Numbered from the stretch's first letter, positions 1 through 9,505 are shown. The stretch is DNA of 64,000 bases from Sphingomonas sp. LM7 (GCF_002002925.1 NZ_CP019511.1:62001-126000), one strand, 5' to 3'. The notes: a model not told the origin generated them from the sequence alone. Translations and numbers: made by a program.

Positions 1-2058
1 GACCCGGCCTATGGCCATGTCGTCGGCGCGGCGATCGCCAAGGGACGAATCGTCTCGATCGATCTCACCGAAGCCAAGGCCGCGCCGGGCGTGCTCGCGA
101 TCGTTACTGCCGACACTGCCGGCAAGCTGGGCAAGGGCAATTTCAACACCGCCAAGCTGCTCGGCGGCCCCGAGATCGAGCATTATCACCAGGCAGTCGC
201 GCTGGTGGTTGCCGAGAGCTTCGAACAGGCGCGCGCCGCGGCTGCGCTGGTCCGCGTGGACTATGCGCGCAGCAAGGGTCGCTTCGATCTTGCGGCAGGC
301 AAGGAGGGCGCCGAGCCGACCAAGGATCAGCCCGACGTCAAGGTCGGCGATTTCGCGGGCGCCTTCGCCGCGGCGCCGGTCCAGCACGATGCGACCTACA
401 CCACGCCCGATCACGCACATGCGATGATGGAGCCGCATGCCTCTATCGCGGCATGGGAAGGCGACAGCCTGACGCTTTGGACTTCGAACCAGATGATCGC
501 CTGGAGCGTCGGCGACGTCGCCAAGACGCTCGGCCTGGCCAAGGACAAGGTCCGGCTGATCTCGCCCTATATCGGCGGCGGCTTCGGCGGGAAGTTGTTC
601 GTCCGCGCCGACGCGATCCTCGCCGCGCTCGGTGCGCGTGCGGCCAAGCGTCCGGTCAAGGTCGCGCTGCCGCGGCCGCTGATGTTCAACAACACCACGC
701 ACCGTCCTGCCACGATCCAGCGCATCCGCATCGGCGCGACGCGGGACGGCAAGATCACCGCGATCGGCCATGAGAACTGGTCGGGCGACTTGCCCGGCGG
801 CGGCATCGAGAATGCGATCCAGCAGACCCGGCTGCTCTATGCCGGGCCCAACCGGCTGCTCACCGCGCGGCTGGCGGTGCTCGACTTGCCGGAAGGCAAT
901 GCGATGCGCGCGCCCGGCGAGGCGCCGGGATTGATGGCGCTGGAGATCGCGATCGACGAGATGGCGGAAAAGCTCGGGATCGATCCGATCGAGTTCCGCA
1001 TCCTCAACGACACCCAGGTAGATCCCGAAAAGCCCGAACGGCCCTTTTCGCAGCGCCAGCTGATCGAGTGTCTCCGCCTGGGTGCGGAGCGCTTCGGCTG
1101 GAGCAGGCGCAACGCGAAGCCGGCGGCGGTGCGCGACGGGCGCTGGCTGGTCGGGATGGGCGTCGCCGCGGGCTTCCGCAACAACCTGACGATGAAGTCG
1201 GCCGCGCGCGTCCGGCTGAGCCCGGCCGGTCGCGTCACGGTCGAGACCGACATGACCGATATCGGCACGGGCACTTATACCATCATCGCCCAGACCGCGG
1301 CCGAGATGATGGGCCTGCCACTCGACCGGATCGACGTGAAGCTCGGCGATTCGAGCTTCCCGGTCTCGGCCGGCTCGGGCGGGCAGTGGGGCGCCAACAG
1401 CGCGACCGCGGGCGTCTATGCCGCCTGTATCAAGCTGCGCGAGGCGGCGGCGCAGAAGCTCGGCTTCAATTCGGCGGATGCGGTTTTCGCCGGCGGCAAG
1501 GTGCGTTCGGGCAATCGCAGCGCGCCGCTCGCCAAGGCCGCGGCCGGGGGCGAGATCGTCGTCGAGGACATGATCGAGTTCGGCGACCTTGCGAAGAAAG
1601 CCCAGCAATCGACCTTCGCCGGGCATTTCGTCGAGACCGCCGTCGATGCCTGGACCGGCGAGATCCGCATTCGCCGGATGCTCGCGGTGTGCGCGGCAGG
1701 CCGCATCCTCAATCCCAAGTCGGCGCGCAGCCAGGTGATCGGCGCGATGACGATGGGCGCGGGCGCGGCGCTGATGGAGGAACTGGCGATCGACAAGCGC
1801 TTCGGCTTCTTCGTCAACCACGACCTTGCCGGCTACGAAGTGCCGGTCCACGCCGATATCCCGCACCAGGAAGTGGTCTTCCTGGACGAGACCGATCCGA
1901 TGTCGTCGCCGATGAAGGCCAAGGGCGTCGGCGAGCTCGGTATCTGCGGCGTCGGCGCGGCGGTGGCCAATTCGGTATACAACGCCACCGGCGTGCGGGT
2001 TCGCAACTATCCGATCACGCTCGATAAATTTCTCGATCGGCTGCCGGCGGTGGCGTGA
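1..2058 (+). CDS. paoC: Molybdenum-binding subunit of an aldehyde oxidoreductase, PaoC-like (5' end outside window)
   Basis: The reading frame is open from base 1, so the N-terminus lies outside the window; 685 codons remain and roughly 45 to 50 are missing compared with PaoC. It belongs to the xanthine dehydrogenase family large subunit, which carries the molybdopterin cofactor and oxidises aldehydes with a separate FAD subunit and a 2Fe-2S subunit. Visible family motifs are the glycine-rich GGGFGGK (about nt 577-597), MRAPGEAPG (about nt 904-930) and the C-terminal KGVGELG, whose glutamate is the catalytic base. The ending GVRVRNYPITLDK is very close to PaoC/YagR as I remember it. The partner subunits should lie just upstream, outside the window. 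Family is certain; the PaoC assignment within the family is from recall. Confidence 0.85.
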   Translation, partial: DPAYGHVVGAAIAKGRIVSIDLTEAKAAPGVLAIVTADTAGKLGKGNFNTAKLLGGPEIEHYHQAVALVVAESFEQARAAAALVRVDYARSKGRFDLAAGKEGAEPTKDQPDVKVGDFAGAFAAAPVQHDATYTTPDHAHAMMEPHASIAAWEGDSLTLWTSNQMIAWSVGDVAKTLGLAKDKVRLISPYIGGGFGGKLFVRADAILAALGARAAKRPVKVALPRPLMFNNTTHRPATIQRIRIGATRDGKITAIGHENWSGDLPGGGIENAIQQTRLLYAGPNRLLTARLAVLDLPEGNAMRAPGEAPGLMALEIAIDEMAEKLGIDPIEFRILNDTQVDPEKPERPFSQRQLIECLRLGAERFGWSRRNAKPAAVRDGRWLVGMGVAAGFRNNLTMKSAARVRLSPAGRVTVETDMTDIGTGTYTIIAQTAAEMMGLPLDRIDVKLGDSSFPVSAGSGGQWGANSATAGVYAACIKLREAAAQKLGFNSADAVFAGGKVRSGNRSAPLAKAAAGGEIVVEDMIEFGDLAKKAQQSTFAGHFVETAVDAWTGEIRIRRMLAVCAAGRILNPKSARSQVIGAMTMGAGAALMEELAIDKRFGFFVNHDLAGYEVPVHADIPHQEVVFLDETDPMSSPMKAKGVGELGICGVGAAVANSVYNATGVRVRNYPITLDKFLDRLPAVA

Positions 2059-2359
2059 CGGCAACCCAAATCCCGTCATCCCCGGCCGGATCGCGAATAT
2101 CAGGCGGCTCGCCGGCGTTCGATCGCGGAATCTCGATCGGGAAGGGTGGCAATATTACCAATATCCGCCATACAGCCGCGGATCGGCGCTTCGAGTGCGG
2201 ACGCCGCCCGCGTCCGTGCGAGTGTCCCTGATATCTATGTGGAGGCACTTTTGGGGCGCAGCAATCGTTTAGGGCCTTCTTCGTTCGCGGAGCGACGGGC
2301 CCAAAAGGGCGCGCTGCTCCGGTTTCAGCCTTTCCACCAATCCAGGCGCTTCTGACCCC
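2059..2359. other. Intergenic region between the aldehyde oxidoreductase and the desaturase
   Basis: These 301 bases hold no convincing gene. An AT-rich island around 2149-2166 (AATATTACCAATAT) stands out from the GC-rich background and is the most likely promoter or binding region for the desaturase, but I cannot fit a clear -35/-10 pair. A GGGCC-bounded stretch at 2270-2302 could fold weakly. No strong Shine-Dalgarno sequence precedes the desaturase ATG. Confidence 0.4.
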
Positions 2360-3412
2360 ATGTTGACAGGTGTAATCTCCCCGAGCGTCGCGCCGTCAGG
2401 CGGCGATCCGGTGGACGCGGCGCTCAATCTGAAGGAGGTCTCGCGGCACGTCGCCGCCTTTCGCGCATCGGACAATGTCCGGGCGTCGTGGGAACTGGCC
2501 GTGAGCGCGGTGCCGCTGGCGGCGTTGTGGCTGCTGATGTGGCTGTCGCTCGACATCCATTATGCCATCACGCTGCTGCTGTCGGTTCCCGCCGCCGGCT
2601 TCCTCTTGCGGCTGTTCCTCATCCAGCATGATTGCGGGCATGGCGCGTTCTTCAAGGGGCGGCGCGCGAACGACTGGGTCGGGCGCTGCATCGGCATGTT
2701 CACGCTGAGCCCGTATGAATATTGGCGCCGCACGCATGCGATCCATCATGCCGGCACCGGCAATCTCGATCGGCGCGGGATCGGTGACGTGGCGACGCTC
2801 ACGGTGCGCGAATATGCCGGTCTCGGGCCGTGGGGACGATTGCGCTACCGGATGTACCGCAATCCGTTCGTCCTGTTCGGACTTGGGCCGGTCTTCGTGT
2901 TCTTCGCGCAGCATCGGCTCCCGATCGGGATGCTGCGCGCCGGCTGGCGGCCGTGGATCAGCACGATGGGAACCAATGCCGCGATCCTGCTGCTGTGGAC
3001 GGGCCTGATCCTTCTCGTGGGACTTGGCCCGTTCCTGCTGATCCAGGTGCCGATCACGCTGATCGCCGCGTCGGTCGGCGTGTGGCTGTTCTATGTCCAG
3101 CACCAGTTCGAGGACACCTACTGGAGCGGGGACGAGGGCTGGAAGTTTCACGAAGCGGCGCTGTATGGCAGCTCGCATTATGTGCTGCCGCCCGTACTGC
3201 GCTGGTTCACCGCGAATATCGGTTTGCACCACATTCACCACCTTTGCAGCACCGTGCCATTCTACACCCTCCCCGCAGTCCTCCGCAGCCGACCCGAGCT
3301 CGCGGCGATCAACCGCCTGACGCTCGGGCAGAGCTTCAGGCTGGTCCGGCTGGTCCTGTGGGACGAGGATGCCGGACGGCTGGTCTCCTTCCGCGAGGCG
3401 CGGTCGGCCTAG
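2360..3412 (+). CDS. Membrane fatty-acid desaturase
   Basis: A 350-residue membrane di-iron desaturase. All three histidine boxes are present: HDCGH at residues 90-94, HAIHH at 126-130 and HHIHH at 290-294, arranged around four or so hydrophobic segments (about 45-85, 168-182, 203-245). This is the layout of acyl-lipid desaturases of the delta-12/omega-3 class, which introduce a double bond into membrane fatty-acyl chains using reduced ferredoxin or a similar donor. The gene stands alone, with 301 bases upstream and only 7 bases to the convergent SDR gene. Substrate and bond position cannot be read from sequence. A carotenoid or sphingolipid hydroxylase is a less likely alternative, given the fatty-acid-type spacing of the boxes. 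Confidence 0.85.
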   Translation: MLTGVISPSVAPSGGDPVDAALNLKEVSRHVAAFRASDNVRASWELAVSAVPLAALWLLMWLSLDIHYAITLLLSVPAAGFLLRLFLIQHDCGHGAFFKGRRANDWVGRCIGMFTLSPYEYWRRTHAIHHAGTGNLDRRGIGDVATLTVREYAGLGPWGRLRYRMYRNPFVLFGLGPVFVFFAQHRLPIGMLRAGWRPWISTMGTNAAILLLWTGLILLVGLGPFLLIQVPITLIAASVGVWLFYVQHQFEDTYWSGDEGWKFHEAALYGSSHYVLPPVLRWFTANIGLHHIHHLCSTVPFYTLPAVLRSRPELAAINRLTLGQSFRLVRLVLWDEDAGRLVSFREARSA

Positions 3413-3419
3413 GCCAGGG

Positions 3420-4145
3420 CTACATATTTGCTGCGGTCGGGCGCACGATCACTTCGTTGATATCGACGCCTTCGGGCTGTTCGAGCGCATAGCGGATGGC
3501 CCGGGCGATCGCGTCCGGCGTCAGCGACTTCTTGCGCCAGTCCTTGAGGCTGGCTGCGACCTGCGCATCGGTGATGTCGTTGCCCAGTTCGGTTTCGACG
3601 ACGCCGGGGGAAATGACCGTCGCGCGGATGTCGTCATGCTCCTGCCGGAGCCCCTCGGTGATCGCCCAGACGGCATATTTGGTTGCGCAATAGACCGCAC
3701 CCGTGGGCACCACCAGATGCGCGCCGATCGAGGCGACGTTGACAATGTGCCCGTGCTTCTGCGCGACGAAGCGGGGAAGCACCGATGCGATGCCGTTAAG
3801 CACGCCGTGGATGTTGACGTCGATCATCCGTGTCCACTCGTCGCGCTTGCCCGCGGCCAGCGGCGACAGCGGCATGATCCCGGCATTGTTGACCAGGACA
3901 TCGATGCCTCCGAACGCCGCCTCGGCAGCAGCGGCGAAAGCGTCGAAGCTGGCGGGATCGGTGACGTCCAGCGCCTGCCAGGCCACGTGCGGGCCCAGTT
4001 CCTCTGCCAGCGCCTGCAATCGGTCGGTGCGTCGCGCGCCGATGAACAGGCGGGCGCCGGCGGCGGCCAGTTCGCGAACGGTCGCCTCGCCGATGCCGCT
4101 CGAGGCGCCGGTGATCAGCACGGTCTTGTCGGTAACTCCAGTCAT
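3420..4145 (-). CDS. SDR family NAD(P)-dependent oxidoreductase
   Basis: A 241-residue classical short-chain dehydrogenase/reductase. The N-terminal Rossmann motif is TGASSGIG, the structural motif is NNAG, and the catalytic Tyr-Lys pair is in VYCATKYAV. The C-terminal half (VSPGVVETELGNDI) resembles the YdfG/serine dehydrogenase-like group of promiscuous 3-hydroxy-acid or aldehyde-reducing SDRs. I chose the ATG at 4145 because AAGGAG lies 7 bases upstream and the Rossmann fold starts right after it; the frame stays open further upstream but without a domain. It is divergent from an AraC regulator (141 bases between the starts), so it is probably that regulator's target. Substrate unknown. 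Confidence 0.88.
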   Translation of the reverse strand: MTGVTDKTVLITGASSGIGEATVRELAAAGARLFIGARRTDRLQALAEELGPHVAWQALDVTDPASFDAFAAAAEAAFGGIDVLVNNAGIMPLSPLAAGKRDEWTRMIDVNIHGVLNGIASVLPRFVAQKHGHIVNVASIGAHLVVPTGAVYCATKYAVWAITEGLRQEHDDIRATVISPGVVETELGNDITDAQVAASLKDWRKKSLTPDAIARAIRYALEQPEGVDINEVIVRPTAANM

Positions 4146-4203
4146 GATTTGCTCCTTCTTGGCTGTGCCGTAGATGGGGCGGCCGAACGTGCGACCGTTA
4201 GAG

Positions 4204-4236
4204 CGATCCGCCGAACGATTTGCACGATCCTCCGAA
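4204..4236 (+). promoter_or_regulatory. Candidate AraC-family operator (direct repeat, 21-bp spacing)
   Basis: Two copies of a 12-mer, CGATCCGCCGAA (4204-4215) and CGATCCTCCGAA (4225-4236), lie in the SDR/AraC divergent intergenic region with start-to-start spacing of exactly 21 bp, two helical turns. One base differs. Direct repeats with this spacing are the classic binding pattern of AraC-family proteins; that this site is bound by the adjacent regulator is inference. Confidence 0.55.
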
Positions 4237-4286
4237 TTTGCCGGCGGGGGCTTGCTGCATCGGCGCGCTTGGTGGAAACCGGCGGC

Positions 4287-5183
4287 ATGGACAGGATCGC
4301 CGAGCTCGCCGCACGCATTGCGCAACATGTACCGGAATCCGGCATGTTCGGTACGGCCATGACGCGTCTTTCGCTGATCCGGGCGGATCGCCCGACGGTG
4401 CCGGTGCCTTCGGTCTACGAGGCATCGCTTTGCCTGATCGCCCAAGGTGCCAAGCGCGTGTCGCTCGGGGATCACAGCGTGGTGTACGACGCGTCGCGCT
4501 ATCTTCTGGTCTCGGTCGACCTGCCGCTGGTGGGTCATGTCACCGAGGCGAGCCGCGACGCTCCCTATCTGTGCTGCAAGATCGACTTCGATCAGGCGGC
4601 ATTGGCCGAGCTGATCCTTGGCGATGCCGGCGGATCGGGTGCCGCAGCATTGCCGGCGCTGGCGGTGTATCCGGGCGATCCCGACCTGATCGACGCGGCA
4701 TGCCGCCTTGTCGGGTTGTTGGACCGGCCTTGGGATATTCCGGTTCTGGCTCCGCTTATCGAGCGCGAGATCCTGTATCGGCTGCTGACCGGACCGCATG
4801 GCGCGATGCTGCGCCACATGGCAGTGGCGGACAGCCGCCTGAACCAGGTCACCCGGGCAATCGCCAAGATTCGCGGGAGCTTTCACGAACAGCTGCGCAT
4901 CGGCGACATCGCCGCCGCGGCCGGAATGAGCCCGTCATCGCTGCACGCGCATTTCAAGGCGGTCACCCGGATGACGCCGCTCGAATATCAAAAGCAGCTG
5001 CGTCTGCAGGAAGCGCGGCGGCTGATGATGGCGGAAGGAGTAGCGGCAGGCGCGGCGGGCTTCGCCGTCGGCTATGACAGCCAGTCGCAATTCACGCGCG
5101 AATATCACCGGCTTTTCGGCGCCCCGCCCCGGCGGGACCTGGAGCGCCTGCACAGTGGCCAGGACTATATGGCCGCGCTGTAA
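4287..5183 (+). CDS. AraC family transcriptional regulator
   Basis: A 298-residue regulator with an N-terminal AraC-type ligand-sensing domain (about residues 15-165; SLCLIAQGAKRV is characteristic) and a C-terminal double helix-turn-helix (about 195-290). In that domain IGDIAAAAGMSPSSLHAHF is the first HTH and GYDSQSQFTREYHRLFG the second. The ATG at 4287 was chosen because the sensing domain begins directly after it; the open frame upstream is antisense to the SDR gene and not plausible protein. It is divergent from the SDR oxidoreductase and ends 3 bases before the convergent GH105 gene. This subgroup commonly activates a neighbouring oxidoreductase gene, which fits the SDR. Effector unknown. 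Confidence 0.88.
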   Translation: MDRIAELAARIAQHVPESGMFGTAMTRLSLIRADRPTVPVPSVYEASLCLIAQGAKRVSLGDHSVVYDASRYLLVSVDLPLVGHVTEASRDAPYLCCKIDFDQAALAELILGDAGGSGAAALPALAVYPGDPDLIDAACRLVGLLDRPWDIPVLAPLIEREILYRLLTGPHGAMLRHMAVADSRLNQVTRAIAKIRGSFHEQLRIGDIAAAAGMSPSSLHAHFKAVTRMTPLEYQKQLRLQEARRLMMAEGVAAGAAGFAVGYDSQSQFTREYHRLFGAPPRRDLERLHSGQDYMAAL

Positions 5184-5186
5184 TCC

Positions 5187-6518
5187 TCAGCGGAATACGA
5201 GATTCTCGCGCGGCCCGGCAGGATCCTTGCGCAGCAGCGCGATGACTTCCGCGCCCGCCAGCAGCACCGGCCCATAGCCATGCGCCGCGCGCACATGGCG
5301 CGGGCGGTAATAATAAAAGGCCGGTTCGAAGCCCATGCCGGTGCCGACGCAGACGTCCTCGACTTCGCCCGCGGCGTTGACCTTGGTCGTGACCGCGTTC
5401 CAGGCGAGCACCGCCACCGGCGAATAGACGCGCCGGTCGAGCCAGCCGCGATTAACCGCGCGGGCCAGCGCAAAGGCATACATCGCCGTGGCCGAGGTTT
5501 CGAGATAGCTGTCCGGGCGATCGAGCAGCTGGTGCCACAGCCCCGTGCCCGACTGGCGCCGCGCCAGCCCGGCGGCGTGCGCGCGCAGCAATTCCAGGAT
5601 CGCCGGCCGGCCGGGGTGGTCGGCAGGCAACACGTCGAGCAGCTCGACCGTCGCCATGATCGCCCAGCCGTTCGCCCGTCCCCAAAAGAAGCTGGGGTGC
5701 GGGTCCATGCCGTCGACCCAGCCGTGGCGGTAGAGACCCTGTTCCTTGACGAACATGCGCTGCGAGAATTGCAGGATCTGGCGGACGCCATCGTCGAAAT
5801 AGCGCCGCTCGCCGGTGAGCGCGCCCATCTGCGCGAGCGCAGGCACGCTCATGTAGAGATCGTCGAGCCACAGGCTGCTCGGCATCGGAACCTGCCGGGC
5901 GAGCGTGCCGTCGAACAGGCGGAACTGGCGGTTGGCGATCCAGTCGAGATAGACGTCGATCTGGCCGCGGCCCTGCGGAACGACGCCGGCGCGCTGCGCC
6001 TTGATCAGCGCCGCCGCCATCGCGCCGGTATCATCGAGCCTGTCCGGGGCCAGCATCTGGCGGACCGGCGTCCGCTCGGCCGCGACCTTCTGCTTGCGAT
6101 AGCGGGCTGCCGTATCGACCACGGTGCCGAGCCGGTCGGCGACGTAGCGGGTGTAGCGTGTGTCGCCGGTGACATCACCGGAAAGTAGCGCTCCGGAATA
6201 GGTTACGCCCCATTCATAGCTGGTCAGGCGATAGGCCGAACGGAATTGCCGTTCCTTGCCGGCCGCGTCGACGAGCGCAGTCGAAGTCTCGCGTTCGACA
6301 TAGTCGAACACGCGGTCCATCACAGCCTTGACCGCCGCTTCCGACGGGCGGCCATAGGGGACCGGATAGGCGGGCTTGAGACGGGTAGGGGCGTCGGCGA
6401 CGTCGGTCACTGCGTCGCGGTGCATCCCGCCCGAAGGCGCGGCGAGCTGTGCCTGCGCCGCGGATGCGAGCACGACCGTCAGCGGCAGCATGGCAATATA
6501 GATCGCGCGGTGTGGCAT
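5187..6518 (-). CDS. GH88/GH105-type unsaturated rhamnogalacturonyl hydrolase
   Basis: A 443-residue protein with an N-terminal signal peptide (hydrophobic segment IYIAMLPLTVVLASAAQAQ). The rest is an (alpha/alpha)6-barrel of the GH88/GH105 family: the stretches LWLDDLYMSVPALAQM, DPHPSFFWGRANGWAIMA and SYLETSATAMYAFALARA are the family signatures, including the aspartate and the GRANGW segment lining the active site. Such enzymes hydrate and remove the 4,5-unsaturated uronic acid left at the end of rhamnogalacturonan oligomers by lyases. I chose the ATG at 6518 because GGAGGGG precedes it by 4 bases; an in-frame ATG 12 bases upstream lacks a site. It follows the GH106 gene on the same strand after a 117-base gap containing a perfect inverted repeat, so the pair probably forms an operon with extra regulation. 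Confidence 0.88.
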   Translation of the reverse strand: MPHRAIYIAMLPLTVVLASAAQAQLAAPSGGMHRDAVTDVADAPTRLKPAYPVPYGRPSEAAVKAVMDRVFDYVERETSTALVDAAGKERQFRSAYRLTSYEWGVTYSGALLSGDVTGDTRYTRYVADRLGTVVDTAARYRKQKVAAERTPVRQMLAPDRLDDTGAMAAALIKAQRAGVVPQGRGQIDVYLDWIANRQFRLFDGTLARQVPMPSSLWLDDLYMSVPALAQMGALTGERRYFDDGVRQILQFSQRMFVKEQGLYRHGWVDGMDPHPSFFWGRANGWAIMATVELLDVLPADHPGRPAILELLRAHAAGLARRQSGTGLWHQLLDRPDSYLETSATAMYAFALARAVNRGWLDRRVYSPVAVLAWNAVTTKVNAAGEVEDVCVGTGMGFEPAFYYYRPRHVRAAHGYGPVLLAGAEVIALLRKDPAGPRENLVFR

Positions 6519-6574
6519 TTTCCCCTCCATTGGCCCGCCGGCATTCCCGCCGGTCTCGTCCGATGCGCTCAATC

Positions 6575-6593
6575 TGTGGCATCTGGTGCCACA
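6575..6593 (-). promoter_or_regulatory. Inverted repeat ahead of the GH105 gene
   Basis: TGTGGCA-TCTGG-TGCCACA, perfect 7-bp arms around a 5-base centre, 57 bases before the GH105 start and 42 bases after the GH106 stop. No T-run follows on either strand, so an operator is more likely than a terminator. The binding protein is unknown. A nearby direct repeat CCGGCGGG-AATG-CCGGCGGG (minus strand, about 6534-6553) sits between it and the start codon. Confidence 0.4.
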
Positions 6594-6635
6594 TGATGGC
6601 ACTCGCCCGGGCCAACGCAAGCCGTAAATGCCGGC

Positions 6636-9308
6636 TCACGCTCCGCAGGGCCGCTCCGACGCGTGTGCCTCGACCAAGCTGACTGGACCGAGCAGGCCGG
6701 AGGGGGCGGGCGCGACCTTGCCTTGGTCCTGATTCTGGAAGCGTTCGCCATAGCGTGCGTTCAGCAGCCGGAAGTCGGCCGGCGGACGCCCGGCGAGTTG
6801 ATTGACCATCGTGTTCGAAACCGCGACTTCGAGCAGATTCTCGCCCTTGCGCAGCGCATCGCTGACATCGAGCCGATAGGGCGGCGCGAACACCGTGCCG
6901 ACCGGCTGTCCGTTTAGCCGCACGATCGCCGCATCGCGGACCGGCGCATCGATCGCGGCGAAGGGACGTGTCGAACGCGTGCCCGGCGACGCCGCGCGCG
7001 GCACTCCGGGGCCGAAGTCCAGCGCGAAGCATTTGCCGGTCGTCGGGGTGGCATCGAAGCGCAGGCGGTAAGTCGCGGTGCCGGAGAAGAAGCGCAGTTC
7101 GGGATCGTCGGCCCAGGATCCGAGCCTGGCGAGACTGCGCTCGGCCTGGCCCGCGATGGTCATGCGCCACGTACCGGTCAGCGATTGACTGGACGTCGCG
7201 TCCAGCGGTGTGGCGCGGGACTGTTGGCCGGTGAATATCAGGAAGCGTGATTGGTAGGGCGCCAAGTCGATCGCGATGTCGCCGCTGCCTGCCGCCCAGC
7301 GCTTGCCGGTCATCGCATCCCACCAGCTGCCGTTGCCACGGTCACCGGCGAAGCGTGCGCTGGTGCGTATCGGCGTGTTGCCGGTGTTGGCGATGAAATA
7401 CAGCGCGCCCTGCGGCAGCGTGCGGTGGACGAAGCCGAGATCGGGGGCGGGGGCGGCGAGCGCGACATCCGGCGCCGCGGCCTGCGTCACGGCGCGGCCG
7501 AGATCCGACACGGCGACGATCGTCGTGCGGCCGCGCAGGCGCTGCGACAGCCGGCGCACTGCCGTGCGCGCGGCATCGTCCCGCAGCCCACCGGCATTGT
7601 CGGGCAGGCGATCGATGGCGATGAGCTTTCCGCCCCGGCGCGCCCAGCGCTCGATCGCGGCATAGGCGGCAGGGTCGATACGATCGAGGCGTGGGAGCAC
7701 CAGCACGCGGTGACGGAAGCCGGGGGCGCCGATTGCCCCGGCATCGACGAAGTCGAAACCATGGCCGGCATCCAGCACCTGAGTCACCACAGTCTCGGTA
7801 AGGCGGTGCCCGATCGCGTCGTTCACCGATGCCGCCTGCGGCTTCATCGCGGCAAGCACATCCTCGGTCGGCAAATAGACCGCGACGCCATTTGCCGGCT
7901 CGCCCAGCCGCAGCAGATGCGACACGCGCTGCAGATAGCGGGTAAGTTCGGGCATCGCGCCGTACCAGGGATTATGGTCGTTGAGCGCGGCGGCGGCGTA
8001 GAATGCCCAGCCCGGCTCGGGCACACCCGGCGGGGAATAGGGCCAGCCATGGCCGATCAGCTGGTTGACGCCCTGCAGAAAATGGCGGTCGGCCTCAACC
8101 TTCATGTCGAGCGGGCTCGCTGCCCAGGAAGGCGAATGCAGCCAGGTCCAGGTCTCGGACGAGATCACTGGCTTGCCGTATAGATGCGCGCCCGAGGTTG
8201 CCCAGCGCGTCGAATTGAATTCGCGCCAGTTCGCGCCTTCGCCCTCGGGCAAGGCGACCAGCGCGTTGCCCGAAAGCAGCGTCGGCGGGGTGCCATACGC
8301 CTGGACGCGGAAACGCGTGCCGCGTTGCTTCGCCCAGCTGTCGATCGTAGCGAGATAGCGTTCGCCGGTCAGTTCGGCGAGCGTCCGACCCCAGTCGAAG
8401 CGCACTGCGGCACTCTCGGGCGTGTCGAGGAACAGCGCCGGCAGATGCGGCAGCAAGTCATAGCCGCGGCGTCTGGCGAACTCGGCGGGCAAGTCGCCGG
8501 TCCAGCTCGATCCATAGGATTCGAGGCTGTCCGAGAAGAAGGCATAGGGCGGCGCCATGCCCGAGAAGGCCGAGAGCAGCCGGTCGCCCACAGTGGTCAG
8601 GTGGTTCGCGATCGCGGCGGAGTCGAGATGATCGAGGACATAGCCTTCGGCACCGACCGCAGCGCGTTTGACCTGCTGGCCGGTCCGTCCGGCGACGAAC
8701 AACAGGGCCTCGCGCGGCACCGCGCCGGGACGCACCGTCGCCCGAGGCCCGTATATGGGGATCAAATGCTGGGAAGCATCGTCGGGACCGATCATCGCCG
8801 ATACCAGTGTCTCCCCCGGACCCAGCGCCGGTACGGCGAAGTCGGTCGCGCCCGCGGGGACGGGCACGCGCATCATGCGGATGCTCGCCGCTGCCTGGGT
8901 GACGGGTATGTGCGGCCCGCCATAGGGCCAGCCGCTGCCGCCGGTGACGTCGATCCGCATGCCTTCGACCTGCGCGGTCTGCGCGGCATGGCGGAGCGCG
9001 GCGAGGAAGTCGTCGGAAAGCCAGGGCAGGTTGCGTATGCCGGTGGACGCATCGTCGGGGCTCAGCGGATAGACCGGCTGGACTTCGAAGCCGCCGAACC
9101 CGCCAGCCTTCATCGCGCGAATCTCGCGGTCGATTTCCGCCTCGTTGACCGACGGACCGAACCACCACCAGCGCATCATCGGGCGCGCCTCGGGCGGCGG
9201 TGTCAGGAAGGATTGCCACAGCGAGTCGTCGCTTGCCTGAGCCTGCACGCCAACCGGAGCGGCGATCGCCGCGAGGGCGAGCCAGCGTGCTGCGATCCTC
9301 AATCCCAT
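6636..9308 (-). CDS. GH106-type alpha-L-rhamnosidase (exported)
   Basis: An 890-residue protein with a signal peptide (ARWLALAAIAAPVGVQAQA). It begins with the segment RPMMRWWWFGPSVNEAEIDR followed by MKAGGFGGFEVQPVYPL, the conserved opening of GH106 (Glyco_hydro_106), a family of large alpha-L-rhamnosidases. A catalytic (beta/alpha)8 core occupies about residues 40-520, and the last 150 residues (with AIVRLNGQPVGTVFAPPYRLD) form a GH2-like beta-sandwich typical of the family's C-terminal carbohydrate-binding region. It would release L-rhamnose from rhamnogalacturonan I or plant rhamnosides in the periplasm or outside. Start at 9308 has GGAGAGG upstream. It is transcribed ahead of the GH105 gene and divergently from a TonB receptor (197 bases between the starts), forming a small polysaccharide-use locus. 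Confidence 0.88.
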   Translation of the reverse strand: MGLRIAARWLALAAIAAPVGVQAQASDDSLWQSFLTPPPEARPMMRWWWFGPSVNEAEIDREIRAMKAGGFGGFEVQPVYPLSPDDASTGIRNLPWLSDDFLAALRHAAQTAQVEGMRIDVTGGSGWPYGGPHIPVTQAAASIRMMRVPVPAGATDFAVPALGPGETLVSAMIGPDDASQHLIPIYGPRATVRPGAVPREALLFVAGRTGQQVKRAAVGAEGYVLDHLDSAAIANHLTTVGDRLLSAFSGMAPPYAFFSDSLESYGSSWTGDLPAEFARRRGYDLLPHLPALFLDTPESAAVRFDWGRTLAELTGERYLATIDSWAKQRGTRFRVQAYGTPPTLLSGNALVALPEGEGANWREFNSTRWATSGAHLYGKPVISSETWTWLHSPSWAASPLDMKVEADRHFLQGVNQLIGHGWPYSPPGVPEPGWAFYAAAALNDHNPWYGAMPELTRYLQRVSHLLRLGEPANGVAVYLPTEDVLAAMKPQAASVNDAIGHRLTETVVTQVLDAGHGFDFVDAGAIGAPGFRHRVLVLPRLDRIDPAAYAAIERWARRGGKLIAIDRLPDNAGGLRDDAARTAVRRLSQRLRGRTTIVAVSDLGRAVTQAAAPDVALAAPAPDLGFVHRTLPQGALYFIANTGNTPIRTSARFAGDRGNGSWWDAMTGKRWAAGSGDIAIDLAPYQSRFLIFTGQQSRATPLDATSSQSLTGTWRMTIAGQAERSLARLGSWADDPELRFFSGTATYRLRFDATPTTGKCFALDFGPGVPRAASPGTRSTRPFAAIDAPVRDAAIVRLNGQPVGTVFAPPYRLDVSDALRKGENLLEVAVSNTMVNQLAGRPPADFRLLNARYGERFQNQDQGKVAPAPSGLLGPVSLVEAHASERPCGA

Positions 9309-9505
9309 GCCGTCCTCTCCGCGTGGCCTGGCACTCGGTCTGGCTAGCGTGGCCAGCCGATGCGCCGCTGTCCGGCATGCTGGGCTTTATTGCTGGAATG
9401 TCAAATATTGCTAGTGCGTCCCATATGATGTAGCGGTCTGCCCGCGGCAATCCGCCGCTGTTAGTGACACTGCGTACAAAAGCAGGCGCTCGAGAGGAGA
9501 GGTTG

